The notes under the pieces are model-generated. The model was not told where the DNA came from. It saw only the letters and a list, made by a program, of their open reading frames with translations, and did no database searches. A stretch of 64,000 nucleotides of DNA. Origin: Sediminicoccus rosea. Lineage in GTDB: Bacteria > Pseudomonadota > Alphaproteobacteria > Acetobacterales > Acetobacteraceae. The DNA lies in contig NZ_CP137852.1 of the NCBI RefSeq assembly GCF_033547095.1, positions 3,527,501 to 3,591,500 of the forward strand, written 5' to 3'. Numbering within the stretch: the first letter of the stretch is position 1; each line of letters opens with the position of its first letter. Made by a program: the position numbers and the translations under genes. Below are positions 26,376 through 35,471 of the stretch, in pieces.

Positions 26376-29300
26376 ATGCCAGATGAGATCGCCCGGAAGG
26401 ATAGGGAGGAGGCGCGCCTCGCGGCCCTTCGCCGTTATGGCATTCTCGACACCGCCACCGAACCTGCCTTCGACCGGATCGTCCGGCTCGCCGCGCATGC
26501 GTTGGATGCGCCCGTCGCCCTCATCTCGCTGGTGGACGAGGAGCGCGTCTGGTTCAAGGCGGCCAGCGGCTTCACCGAGAGCGAGATGCCGCGTGCCGGA
26601 AGCCTCAGCACGTTGGCCCTTGCTCAACGCGACATTACGATCATCCCGGATACCCTGCTGGACCCACGCTGCAGCGCGAACCCGCTGGTGCTGGGCCCGC
26701 CGCATATCCGCTTCTATGCCGGCGCGCCACTGATCACGGCCGACGGCCATGCGATCGGCGTTCTCTGCGTCATCGACACGGCGCCACGCGCCGGTCTCTC
26801 CCCGTCCGAAGTCCTCGCGATGCGCGACCTGGGCGCAATGGTGATGGACCTGCTGGAACTGCGCCACGAGACCGCGCAGCGCGAGCATCTGATCTGCCGC
26901 GCCCGACTGCGCGAGCAGCTGCTCGCCAGCAATGCCGAGGCACCCACATCCCAGGACGCGATCAACGCCGCCATGGAGGTGGTGCGCGAGGCGACCGGCA
27001 GCATGATCTGCCTGATGTTCCGGACCGCTCCGGATGGACGGCAGCTGCAGATCCTCGGGGGCCGGACCGATCGGCCTGGCGGCGACGACGCGTATATCGC
27101 GACGCTGCGCGCCATGGACTTCAACCTGGACAACACCCTCTCGGGCATGGTGATCCGCGGCGAGGTTCAGGGCTTTTTCCACCGTTTCACGCCGGACCTC
27201 CTCGCGCGCTATCCTGGATTAAGACTTTCCGCCAGTCGCGGCGCACACGCGCAGCTGATCACGCCCGTCAGCCTGGATGACGACCGCTATTCCATGGTGC
27301 TCGGCTTCCGCGATGAGCCCGCGGACGTCGAACATGTGCAGGAGCTGATGCGGGAAGTCGGCAGCACGCTGCGCCCCCTGCTGCGCCGGCTGCGGGAGGC
27401 AGAGGCGGCGCAGCTCTTCCACCGCGCCGTGCATGCCTGCGGCGATGCCGTGATCATCTGCGACACCACGCGGTCCAGTGGTGAAGGTCCCCGTATCCGC
27501 TACGTGAACCCTGCCTTCACCCGGCAGACCGGCTTCAGCGCCGAGGAGGTGATCGGCCAACCGCCGCGCTTCCTGGAGGGGCCCGGCCCTTCCGACGCGG
27601 CACGGGAGGAGGTCCGCGCGGCCCTCAAGCTGCGCCAGCCCATCCGGCAGCAGATCCAGAGCCATCGCCGCGACGAAAGCATGTTCTGGGCCGACCTGCA
27701 GATCGCCCCCGTGACGGATGCGACGGGCTGGTTCACCCATTGGGTCGCTATCCAGCGCGACGTGACGACGGAGACCATGGAAGCCCTGGCCCTGGCGGAG
27801 CGCGAGGCCTTCTTCCGCTACTTCTTCGAGCAGCACCCGGCGCCGATGTGGGTCTATGACCGCGAGACGCTGCATTTCCTCGAGGTGAACGAGGCGGCGA
27901 TCCGCACCTATGGCATGTCGCGGGAGGAATTCCGACGAAAGACCATCCTGGACATCCGCCCCCCGGAGGACCGCGCAGCGGCGCTCGCAATGGTGGAGAA
28001 GCTGAACCCGGAATACATGGATTCCGGCCCTTGGCGCCACATCACCGGAACGGGTGCGCTGCGCCTGGTTCAGACCCGCGGCCAGGCGATCCGGTTGCAT
28101 GGCCGCGTTGCGCATCTCGTCGTGATCTGGGACGTGACCGAGCAGATCGAGGCGGAACGCGCCGCTCAGGAACTCGCCAATGAGCTCAATGCCACGCTGG
28201 AGAGCATCAGCGACGGCTTCTTCACGCTCGATGCGGAATGGCGCTTCCGCTACGTCAATTCGCGCGCCGAGGAAATGCTGGGCTGCACCGCGCCAGAACT
28301 GGTCGGCACCGAGATCGGCAGCGGGCCGATGGAGGGCAAGCATGCGATCCTGGGCGAGCGCCTGCGCGGCCTCCGCGCACAGGGTGTGAGCGAGCGCTTC
28401 CTGCACCACGACCGGCAGGGCCAGCGCTGGCTGGACATCACCGGCTATCCCACACCGGCGGGCGGGCTGACCGTCTACCTGCGCGACGTCACTGCCCAGC
28501 GCAGCAGCGAGGACCGCCTGCGCCTGCTGGAGACCGTGGTGGACAAGCTGAACGACGTGATCCTCATCACCGAGGCCGAGCCGATTGACCAGCCGGGCCC
28601 GCGCATCGTCTATGCCAATGCGGCCTTCGAACGGCTCACCGGATATGCGCCGGGCGAGGTGCTGGGCAAGACACCGCGCATCCTGCAGGCACCAGGAACC
28701 AGCCGGGCGGAGCTGGACCGCATCCGAACCGCCCTGGCGAGCTGGAGCCCGGTGCGCGCCGAACTGCTCAATCGCACCAAGACAGGACGCGAGTTCTGGG
28801 TTGAGCTAGACATCGTGCCCGTCGCTGACGAGACGGGCTGGTACACCCATTGGGTCTCCGTGGAGCGTGACGTAACGGAGCGGAAGCTCGCGCAGATCAA
28901 GCTGGAGGAGCAGGCGGCGCTGCTCGACCAGTCGCGCGACGCGATCATGGTGCACGGCATGGACGGCCGGATCACCTACTGGAACCGCAGCGCAGAGCGC
29001 CTCTATGGCTGGACCGCGCCCGAGGCGCTGGGCCGCCCGGTGGTCGAGCTTCTCTATGCCGATCCTGCCACCTTCCCCGAGGCGAAGCAGGCCCTGCAAC
29101 GCGACGGGCAATGGACCGGCACGCTGCGCCAACGCCGAAAGAATGCCACGGTGATGATCGTCGAGGCGCACAAGACGCTGCTGCGCGATCCTGATGGAAC
29201 CCCTCGCGCGATCCTTGCCGTACATTCCGACGTGACCGAGCGCATCAAGCTCGAGGAGCAGCTCCGCCAGGCCCAGCGCATGGAGGCGGTGGGGCAGCTC

Positions 29301-30404
29301 ACCGGCGGCATCGCGCATGACTTCAACAATCTCCTCACCGTGGTCCTGGGCAATGCGGAGATCCTGCACGAACGGCTGGAGGATGATGCGGAGCTGCGCA
29401 CCATCGCGGCCGTAACCCTGGCAGCGGCCGAGCGCGGGGCGGACCTGACCAGCCGCCTGCTGGCCTTCTCGCGCCAGCAGATGCTCAACCCCCACGTCAC
29501 CGATGTGGACGGGCTGCTGCTTGCCCTGAAGGAGCTGGTCCGTCGCGCGATCGATGAGCGCGTCGAGATCGTCGTCACCCGGACGCCGGGGCTCTGGCCC
29601 GCGCTCGTGGACGCACCGCAGCTGGAGACAGCGATCCTCAACCTTTGCCTCAATGCCCGCGACGCCATGCCGCTCGGCGGCCGGATGAACATCACAACCT
29701 CCAACTTCACAGCGGCGGGCGCGCAGCCCGAAGCCACGGCCGAGCTGGCGGCCGGGGATTACGTGCTCATCGAGGTCTCAGACACGGGGACCGGCATGCA
29801 GCCTGATGTCGCCGCCCGCGCCTTCGAACCCTTCTTCACGACGAAGGATGTCGGCAAGGGCAGCGGCCTCGGCCTCAGCATGGTCTATGGCTTCGCCAAG
29901 CAGTCCGGCGGGCATGCGAGCATCGCCTCCACGCCGGGCCGGGGCACCACCGTACGGATCTACATTCCCCGCGCGCGGGCGGCAGCCGCCGCGCCCACGG
30001 GCCGGCCCGGACATGCGGGCTTCCGCGGCGGGACGGAGCGCGTGCTGCTGGTGGAGGACGACCCGCTGGTGCGCGAGCATTCCGCCCGCCAGTTGCGCGG
30101 CCTCGGCTATGATGTCGCGGTGGCGCAGAACGGCGCCGAAGGGCTTCGCATCATCGCGGGCCCCACCCCGCTCGATCTTCTCTTCACCGATATCGTGATG
30201 CCAGGCGAGATGACCGGCGACGAATTGGCGACGGAGGCGCTGCGCTTGCGCCCTGGCCTGCGCGTGCTGTTCAGCTCCGGCTATACCGAACAGAGTGGCG
30301 CGCATGAGGGATGGCTGAAGCCCGGTACGCTGCTGCTGCCCAAGCCCTATCGCCTGCGTGACCTCGCGGACAAGGTTCGGCAGGCGCTGGAGGGCACCGA
30401 ATGA
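26376..30404 (+). CDS. Large soluble GAF/multi-PAS hybrid histidine kinase with C-terminal receiver
   Basis: Hybrid sensor kinase of 1342 residues without membrane segments. Order: GAF domain (about 15-165); a second GAF-like region (190-350); a LOV-type PAS with PAC (355-465); PAS (480-590); a shorter PAS (600-710); a second LOV-type PAS (715-845); PAS (850-965); DHp with His981 in GGIAHDFNNLLTVVLG; ATPase domain (NLCLNARDAM, DTGTGM, GKGSGLGLSMVYG); receiver with Asp1272 (FTDIVMPG) and PKPYRL. The two LOV-type domains read GQPPRFLEGP and GKTPRILQAP where photoactive LOV has the cysteine-bearing GxNCRFLQ, so they should not form the flavin-cysteine adduct. The ATG at 26376 has GCAGGAAGAG upstream. 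Ligands and output partner unknown. Confidence 0.93.
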   Translation: MPDEIARKDREEARLAALRRYGILDTATEPAFDRIVRLAAHALDAPVALISLVDEERVWFKAASGFTESEMPRAGSLSTLALAQRDITIIPDTLLDPRCSANPLVLGPPHIRFYAGAPLITADGHAIGVLCVIDTAPRAGLSPSEVLAMRDLGAMVMDLLELRHETAQREHLICRARLREQLLASNAEAPTSQDAINAAMEVVREATGSMICLMFRTAPDGRQLQILGGRTDRPGGDDAYIATLRAMDFNLDNTLSGMVIRGEVQGFFHRFTPDLLARYPGLRLSASRGAHAQLITPVSLDDDRYSMVLGFRDEPADVEHVQELMREVGSTLRPLLRRLREAEAAQLFHRAVHACGDAVIICDTTRSSGEGPRIRYVNPAFTRQTGFSAEEVIGQPPRFLEGPGPSDAAREEVRAALKLRQPIRQQIQSHRRDESMFWADLQIAPVTDATGWFTHWVAIQRDVTTETMEALALAEREAFFRYFFEQHPAPMWVYDRETLHFLEVNEAAIRTYGMSREEFRRKTILDIRPPEDRAAALAMVEKLNPEYMDSGPWRHITGTGALRLVQTRGQAIRLHGRVAHLVVIWDVTEQIEAERAAQELANELNATLESISDGFFTLDAEWRFRYVNSRAEEMLGCTAPELVGTEIGSGPMEGKHAILGERLRGLRAQGVSERFLHHDRQGQRWLDITGYPTPAGGLTVYLRDVTAQRSSEDRLRLLETVVDKLNDVILITEAEPIDQPGPRIVYANAAFERLTGYAPGEVLGKTPRILQAPGTSRAELDRIRTALASWSPVRAELLNRTKTGREFWVELDIVPVADETGWYTHWVSVERDVTERKLAQIKLEEQAALLDQSRDAIMVHGMDGRITYWNRSAERLYGWTAPEALGRPVVELLYADPATFPEAKQALQRDGQWTGTLRQRRKNATVMIVEAHKTLLRDPDGTPRAILAVHSDVTERIKLEEQLRQAQRMEAVGQLTGGIAHDFNNLLTVVLGNAEILHERLEDDAELRTIAAVTLAAAERGADLTSRLLAFSRQQMLNPHVTDVDGLLLALKELVRRAIDERVEIVVTRTPGLWPALVDAPQLETAILNLCLNARDAMPLGGRMNITTSNFTAAGAQPEATAELAAGDYVLIEVSDTGTGMQPDVAARAFEPFFTTKDVGKGSGLGLSMVYGFAKQSGGHASIASTPGRGTTVRIYIPRARAAAAAPTGRPGHAGFRGGTERVLLVEDDPLVREHSARQLRGLGYDVAVAQNGAEGLRIIAGPTPLDLLFTDIVMPGEMTGDELATEALRLRPGLRVLFSSGYTEQSGAHEGWLKPGTLLLPKPYRLRDLADKVRQALEGTE

Positions 30405-30830
30405 CGCGCATCGGGCAGCTCAGGCCCGAGGGTGCGGGACCGGCCGCTCCACTTCGGCATGCCGCGGAAGCAGCCGGGGCGCCGCCGGATGGCCGGCACG
30501 CGGCGCGATCGGCGGCAATCGGGGCACCAGGCCCCGACCAGCACCATGCCACCAACCCGCGGGCTTGGGCCGATGCGCCGCCCCGCCGCACCAGGAGACG
30601 GGGCGAGCGTGACCTGCTGCCAGGGCGCGCATCGAGGGCGGAATGGCCCGGATTTCCTGCCCTTGCTGCGTGCTGCGCGGAGCTTCCGCGGGTTCGCCGC
30701 ACGCGCCGCCGGGGGCTGGCCGCACGCCTACATTGGCCTACAAATCATCGCGGTTCGCGACACCGTTTTGGCCACAAGACGATCCAGAGTAGGACCGTGA
30801 ACACCCCTCCGACCGCGTCCCGCTGAAGGC
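30405..30830. other. Intergenic region between kinase genes
   Basis: No gene recognised; open frames here are typical GC-rich shadows without ribosome sites. The notable element is the CTACA direct repeat at 30728-30742, about 90 bases before the next gene. Confidence 0.5.
30728..30742 (+). promoter_or_regulatory. CTACA-N5-CTACA direct repeat (copy 2)
   Basis: CTACA at 30728-30732 and 30738-30742 in the context CTACATTGGC-CTACAAATC. Same half-site, same ten-base period and the same two flanks (TTG and AAATC) as copy 1, in opposite order. It lies 89 bases upstream of the sensorless kinase start. Confidence 0.4.
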
Positions 30831-31877
30831 ATGATGAGCAACCGCCCCGCCGATCGCGCGCCACCCGACGGAGTTGAGCGGCACAGCATCCGGCTGCCTT
30901 GGCCGCGCCGCCCCGTCGCCGATGATGGCGGCGCCGCGCAGGCCGCCGGCGAGATTCTCGGGGTGATCGCCGCCGACTTGGGCAGCGAGGCCGCTCCTTC
31001 CTGTGCCGCATGGGTCAGCGAGCTGCTGAGGAACGGCGGCACGGCCTGGCACAGCATCACGACGCCCGCAGAGCCCGTCACGCTGACTCTCACGCTGCTG
31101 GAGGATGGCGAGCGGGAGTGCCATGCGCTGCTCTCGGTGGCGCGCGGCAGTGGCGAGGCGAACTGGGCCGACCGCATGGCCGCGGCGCGACTGGATGCGA
31201 TGATCACTACGGCCGGTGCGCTATGCCACGCGGTCAACAACACGCTGACCGCCCTGCTGGGCAATGCGGAGATGCTGCTGGAGACGGCCGGCCTGCCGGA
31301 GGATGCGACGCTCTCCGCCCAGTTGATCCTGCGCGCGGGGGAGCGGCTGGACGGCCTCACCCGACAGACGCTTCAGCTCGGCCGGGCGCGCCATCCAGGG
31401 CCTGGCCGCTGCGACCCCGCGGCCCAGCTGAACCGCCTCGCCGAGAGCCTTGCGAAGGCCGAGGCACGGGGCTCGCGGCTGGAGGTTTCCGTCGCGTCGG
31501 ATCTCGGCAGCCTGCTGGTGGAGCCGGCGGCGCTAGACGCCGCGGCCTCGCACCTCCTTCGCAATGCCCTGGCCGCCGGCGGGCGCGTCGCGCTCCGGGC
31601 AGAGCGGGAGGCCGTACCGGCCTGGCCCGGCTTCGCCTGGCTGCGGCTGACGGTGGAGGATGACGGGCCGGGCCTGCCGCCCGCGGAGCTGGCCTTCCCC
31701 GGCGGGGGCTTCCTCACCTCCGGCCGATCGGGTGGGCGGCATCCGCTCGGCCTCGCCAGCGTCCGCGCCTTCGCTACGGCGCTGGGCGGCAGCCTGCAGG
31801 GCGGGCGCGGCGCCCTTGGCGGCGCCAGCCTCATGCTGCGCCTGCCCGTGCTGGACGCGGGGGGAAGCCTGCCGTGA
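30831..31877 (+). CDS. Sensorless histidine kinase
   Basis: Soluble protein of 348 residues. The first 120 residues have no recognisable sensor domain. A DHp-like helix carries His133 in ALCHAVNNTLTALLGNAEML, in the style of HDFNN kinases but with A-V replacing D-F. The ATPase domain (about 215-340) keeps an N-box-like segment (ASHLLRNALAAGG) and a G1 box (VEDDGPGLPP); the G2 region is weak (HPLGLASVRAF). Activity is therefore plausible but not certain. The ATG at 30831 (or 30834) has GAAGG upstream. The stop overlaps the GTG start of the next gene, so the two proteins are likely made in equal amounts and may work together. Confidence 0.8.
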   Translation: MMSNRPADRAPPDGVERHSIRLPWPRRPVADDGGAAQAAGEILGVIAADLGSEAAPSCAAWVSELLRNGGTAWHSITTPAEPVTLTLTLLEDGERECHALLSVARGSGEANWADRMAAARLDAMITTAGALCHAVNNTLTALLGNAEMLLETAGLPEDATLSAQLILRAGERLDGLTRQTLQLGRARHPGPGRCDPAAQLNRLAESLAKAEARGSRLEVSVASDLGSLLVEPAALDAAASHLLRNALAAGGRVALRAEREAVPAWPGFAWLRLTVEDDGPGLPPAELAFPGGGFLTSGRSGGRHPLGLASVRAFATALGGSLQGGRGALGGASLMLRLPVLDAGGSLP

Positions 31878-32974
31878 CCGCGCCGCAGCCCGCCGTCTCC
31901 ATCCCCTTCGACCAGGCCTTCGCCATCGCGCATGCGATGAACAACCTGCTCGCCATCATCGCGGGCCGGCTCGACGACATTCACGAAGCCTCCCCCGACA
32001 CCGGCGATGCCCGGGAGGCCGCGGCCCTCGGCCTGCTCGCGACGGAGCGCGCCGCGCGCCTCATGCGCGGCATGATGGCCAGCCTGAGCGGCGAGATCTT
32101 CCGGGCCGGCCGCTGCGACAGCGGCCAGGTGCTGCGCGGCGTGCAGGCGATGCGCCGGGCCCCGGGGCTGACGCCGATTGCGATTGACGACGCGGCGGAG
32201 AACCTGGCGCTGCTCTGCGACCCGGTCGCCCTGTCGGATCTCATCGGCAACGCGCTGGACGCGCTCACGGCGGCCGGGGATGTCCCCATCCAGCTGCGCT
32301 GCGCGATGATCGAGGCGCCATGCGCGGGCCTTCCCAGCGGCAGCTTCACCGAAATCCGGATCACAGGGGGCATGCCCTGTGCCGAGCCGGACTGGCGGGA
32401 GCGCGCGCTGGGCGAGAGCTGGCGCAGCGCACTGCAACGCTTCTGCCGCGCCGCCGGCGGGGATGCCCTGGTGGAAGGCGGCACGCCGGGCCAGCCGATG
32501 GTGATCCGCCTCTGCCTGCCGGGGCACCCCGCCCCGGCCCAATCGCCGGCGCCCGGCTCCGCGCCGGCGCCGGTCCGCGTGCTCATGGTCGAGGATGACG
32601 AGCCGGTGCGCCAGCACGCAGAACGCGTGATCACAAGCCTCGGCTATGGCATCATCTCGGTCCCCACGGCCGAAGCGGCCTTGGGTGTCGTGGGCGATGA
32701 TGCGCAGGTGGACATCCTGTTCACGGATGTGATCCTGCCGGGTGGCATGAGCGGAGGCGAATTGGCAGAGCATGTGCAGCGCATCAGGCCGGATCTCCCC
32801 ATCGTCTTCACCAGCGGTCACAACGCGGATCATTGCGTGAGCCGCCTCCTGCTCAGCCGGGGTGCGACCCTCCTGCCCAAGCCCTATCGACGCACCAGCC
32901 TGGCGGCGGCCCTGGAAGCCGCGGCCATGGCGGCACGGGGCCGCGGGAGCGACCAGAGGGCCCGCGGTGACTAG
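31874..32974 (+). CDS. Degenerate kinase (ChpT-like) fused to a receiver domain
   Basis: Protein of 366 residues. Residues 10-100 form a DHp-like helical pair with His20 (AIAHAMNNLLAIIAG). The following ATPase-like region keeps an N-box remnant (LIGNALDALTAAG), but the G1 box is replaced by ITGGMPCAEP and no GxGLGL G2 box is visible, so ATP binding is unlikely. This is the pattern of ChpT-type phosphotransferases of alphaproteobacteria, which look like kinases but only relay phosphate. A complete receiver follows (about 232-350): MVEDDEP, phospho-acceptor Asp285 (FTDVILPGGMSG), LLPKPYR. The GTG start overlaps the upstream kinase stop. A relay role is inferred from the missing ATP motifs. Confidence 0.78.
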   Translation: MTAPQPAVSIPFDQAFAIAHAMNNLLAIIAGRLDDIHEASPDTGDAREAAALGLLATERAARLMRGMMASLSGEIFRAGRCDSGQVLRGVQAMRRAPGLTPIAIDDAAENLALLCDPVALSDLIGNALDALTAAGDVPIQLRCAMIEAPCAGLPSGSFTEIRITGGMPCAEPDWRERALGESWRSALQRFCRAAGGDALVEGGTPGQPMVIRLCLPGHPAPAQSPAPGSAPAPVRVLMVEDDEPVRQHAERVITSLGYGIISVPTAEAALGVVGDDAQVDILFTDVILPGGMSGGELAEHVQRIRPDLPIVFTSGHNADHCVSRLLLSRGATLLPKPYRRTSLAAALEAAAMAARGRGSDQRARGD

Positions 32975-33052
32975 ACCGACGCCATCGCGCCGTCGCTCTT
33001 CCACCAGCACAGACACTTCACCCGACCACGCCCGCCAGAAACCTTCCCCCCA

Positions 33053-33065
33053 CCCTAAGGTAGGG
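33053..33065. promoter_or_regulatory. Palindrome CCCTAAGGTAGGG before the Cache hybrid kinase
   Basis: CCCTA (33053-33057) and TAGGG (33061-33065) around AGG, ending 14 bases before the ATG at 33080. It could be an operator or a small hairpin next to the ribosome site. I found no second copy in the window. Confidence 0.3.
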
Positions 33066-33079
33066 CTGCCGCGCGCGGG

Positions 33080-35239
33080 ATGCCCCAGGTCGCCCCGCGC
33101 ATGACGGCACGCGCCTATCTCCGCCTTCTCTTTGCCCTGTCGGTCATCCTGCCGGCCACCGTGTTCATCGCCACCAGCGTCGAGAGCTACCGGCGCATCT
33201 GGCAGGATGCCGAACGTCACGTGGATGGCACCATCGCGGTCATGCACGAACATGCACAGAAGGTCTTCGAGACGCAGGAATTGGTGCTGGACCTCGTGAG
33301 CGACATGATCGGCGAGATGCCGCCCAGCGAGGTCGCGAGCCAGTCCACCAATCTCAGCCTGCGAAACCTCGCCGCCCGGCTGGCGCAGACCGTGTCCATC
33401 TGGATCTCGGATGCCGCTGGCTCCGTCGTCGCGGGCAGCATCGACTGGCCAGCCGGCCTGAACATCACGGGCTTCGACTATTTCGAGGCGCATCGCGAGC
33501 CGGGGCAGCCCCGCTTCGTGAGCGGACGCTACATCGGCCGGTCCACCGGGCAGCCCTCCTTCGCCCTCAGCCGCCGCAGGCCCTCCGCCGACGGGTCCTT
33601 CAACGGCATCATCCACGTCGCCATCAGCCCCGTCTATTTCGAGCAGTATTTCGCGCTGGTGGACCGGGAGAGGGTGGGCGCGGCCTCCATCTTCCGGGGT
33701 GACGGCGTGATGCTCGCCCGCTTCCCCAGGGCCCCCCTGCCCGATCGCCTTTCGCCCGCCAGCCCGACCCTGCAGGCCATCGCCGAACAGCCTGTCTCCG
33801 GCCGATTCCAGGGAGTCTCCTCGCTCGACGGCATCCGGCGGGTCTATGCCTACCGGCGCATCGGCGAATTCGATGTCTATGTGGGCTATGGCGCGAACAT
33901 GCCCATGCACCTCGCCGCGTGGCGTATCCGCGTCTTGCAGCACGGGCTGGGAGCGCTGATCGTGATCCTGCTGCTGGTGGGAATCACATGGCTGATCTCG
34001 CGCAGCCTGGCCGACCGGCAGGCCGCCTTGGTGCGCCTCAAGGCGGAAAGCGAACTGCGTGAGGCGATGCAGCAGAAGCTGCAGGAGGCGCGGTCCCTGG
34101 AAGCCCTTGGCCGCATGGCGCGCGGCGTGGCGCACGACTTCAACAACCTGCTCACCGTCGTGATCGGCAATCTCGAGGCGCTCGGCCGGGAGGTGCACGA
34201 TGGCACCAGCATCCGCGCGCTGGAGGCGGCACGCAAGGCAACGGAAGCGGGGGCGCATCTCGCCGCGAGCCTGCTCGCCTATGCGCGCACGCAGGTTCTG
34301 AAGATCGAGACGATCGGGATCGCGCCCTTCCTGACCAACCTCTCCGGCCTGCTGCGGGGCATCGCGACACCCTCGCGGCGCATCGTGCTCGACATCGCGC
34401 CTGGCCTGCCCGATTGCGAGGCGGATGTAGCGCAGCTGACGGCCTGCATCAGCAACCTTGTTGCCAATGCGCGCGACGCCACGCAGCCGGGCGCGACCCT
34501 GGTCCTGGCGGCGAAGCTCACCACGCTCGGCCCGGATGACCTGTCCGAGAATCCCGCGGCCCAGCCCGGCCCCTTCGTCGCCATCGCGCTGAGCGACAAT
34601 GGAACGGGCATGACCTCCGAGACGGCGGCGCGCGCCTTCGAGCCCTTCTTCACGACAAAGGCGGAGGGCGAGGGTTCGGGCCTCGGGCTCTCGCAGGTCT
34701 TCGGCCTGATGCGGCAGTTGCGCGGCCATGTGACGATCCGCTCCGCGCTGGGCGCCGGCACCACCGTTACCCTCTTCCTGCCGGCGGTCATGGCGGGTGC
34801 CGCACCGGCCGCCGCACCCCCTCACCCGCCGGCCGAACCGACCCCGCCTGATCCAGCTCCCCCCACCGGCCGTTCGGCGCGTGTCCTCGTGGTGGACGAT
34901 CAAGCCGAGATCCGCAGCCTGGTGGAGCACATCCTGACGCGGGCCGGCTTTTCCGTGGTCCTGGCCGATGGCGGGGATGAGGCCATGCGGATTTTCCGCG
35001 AAGACCGCGGCTTCGACCTCGTGCTGTCCGACGTGATGATGCCGGATGACGTGGATGGCGTGAGCCTGGCCCGGCGGCTACGGGCACTCGATCCCTCGGT
35101 CCGGCTGCTGCTGATGTCCGGCTACGCACCAGGTCTCGAACAGATAGACGGGCTGAGGATCAGCGTCGTCGCCAAGCCGTTCACGCGCAGGAAACTGCTG
35201 GATGCCGTTGACGCCGTCCTCGGCTATAGCCGCGCGTGA
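33080..35239 (+). CDS. Membrane hybrid histidine kinase with periplasmic Cache-type sensor
   Basis: Hybrid kinase of 719 residues. Two membrane helices (about 12-32 and 288-310) bracket a periplasmic region with the double-Cache/PDC pattern (VSIWISDAAGSVVAGS, FDYFEAHREPG and FVSGRYIGRSTGQPSFALSR, given here in part), typical of sensors for small carboxylates or amino acids. Cytoplasmic part: coiled coil, DHp with His352 in GVAHDFNNLLTVVIG, ATPase domain (NLVANARDA, DNGTGM, GEGSGLGLSQVFG), a proline-rich linker and a receiver (about 600-715) with Asp651 (LSDVMMPDDVDG) and VVAKPFTR. I use the ATG at 33080; 33101 is a possible internal start. It is 105 bases after the ChpT-like gene. Confidence 0.92.
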   Translation: MPQVAPRMTARAYLRLLFALSVILPATVFIATSVESYRRIWQDAERHVDGTIAVMHEHAQKVFETQELVLDLVSDMIGEMPPSEVASQSTNLSLRNLAARLAQTVSIWISDAAGSVVAGSIDWPAGLNITGFDYFEAHREPGQPRFVSGRYIGRSTGQPSFALSRRRPSADGSFNGIIHVAISPVYFEQYFALVDRERVGAASIFRGDGVMLARFPRAPLPDRLSPASPTLQAIAEQPVSGRFQGVSSLDGIRRVYAYRRIGEFDVYVGYGANMPMHLAAWRIRVLQHGLGALIVILLLVGITWLISRSLADRQAALVRLKAESELREAMQQKLQEARSLEALGRMARGVAHDFNNLLTVVIGNLEALGREVHDGTSIRALEAARKATEAGAHLAASLLAYARTQVLKIETIGIAPFLTNLSGLLRGIATPSRRIVLDIAPGLPDCEADVAQLTACISNLVANARDATQPGATLVLAAKLTTLGPDDLSENPAAQPGPFVAIALSDNGTGMTSETAARAFEPFFTTKAEGEGSGLGLSQVFGLMRQLRGHVTIRSALGAGTTVTLFLPAVMAGAAPAAAPPHPPAEPTPPDPAPPTGRSARVLVVDDQAEIRSLVEHILTRAGFSVVLADGGDEAMRIFREDRGFDLVLSDVMMPDDVDGVSLARRLRALDPSVRLLLMSGYAPGLEQIDGLRISVVAKPFTRRKLLDAVDAVLGYSRA

Positions 35240-35251
35240 GGCTCTTCCATC

Positions 35252-35265
35252 GGGACGGGCGTCCC
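35252..35265 (+). terminator. Putative terminator after the Cache hybrid kinase
   Basis: GGGAC (35252-35256) pairs with GTCCC (35261-35265) around a GGGC loop, 13 bases after the stop. Short, very stable, no T-run. Confidence 0.4.
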
Positions 35266-35432
35266 AGCTGGTGGCCGCCTTGGTCCCCCACCGCCGGGAA
35301 CCCCCTGCGGTTCAACTCTTGCGTGAAGGTCGGCGCATCATCGCGATGCGGATGGTGCGGCGTGGCTCGAGCGTGACGACCGGCTCCCACGGGGCTCCCC
35401 AGGCCACGCGTTGCGACCGACTAACCACCACG

Positions 35433-35468
35433 GCCCTGCCCGGCGTCGGTGTTCCGTCGCGGCAGGGC
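35433..35468 (-). terminator. Putative terminator of the MarR-controlled operon
   Basis: GCCCTGCC (35433-35440) and GGCAGGGC (35461-35468) are perfect inverted copies with a 20-base loop, beginning four bases after the amidohydrolase stop on the minus strand. No T-run. Confidence 0.5.
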
Positions 35469-35471
35469 GCC

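Noticed and set aside
27420-28900. Blue-light receptor (LOV) kinase
   Set aside because: Both LOV-type domains lack the adduct-forming cysteine, so I do not call it a photoreceptor.
31373-34930. 1185-codon open frame on the minus strand, antisense to the sensorless kinase, ChpT-like and Cache-kinase genes
   Set aside because: Composition is dominated by Arg, Gly, Ala, Gln and His with no domain; three convincing genes are on the other strand. It is a codon-bias shadow of GC-rich DNA.
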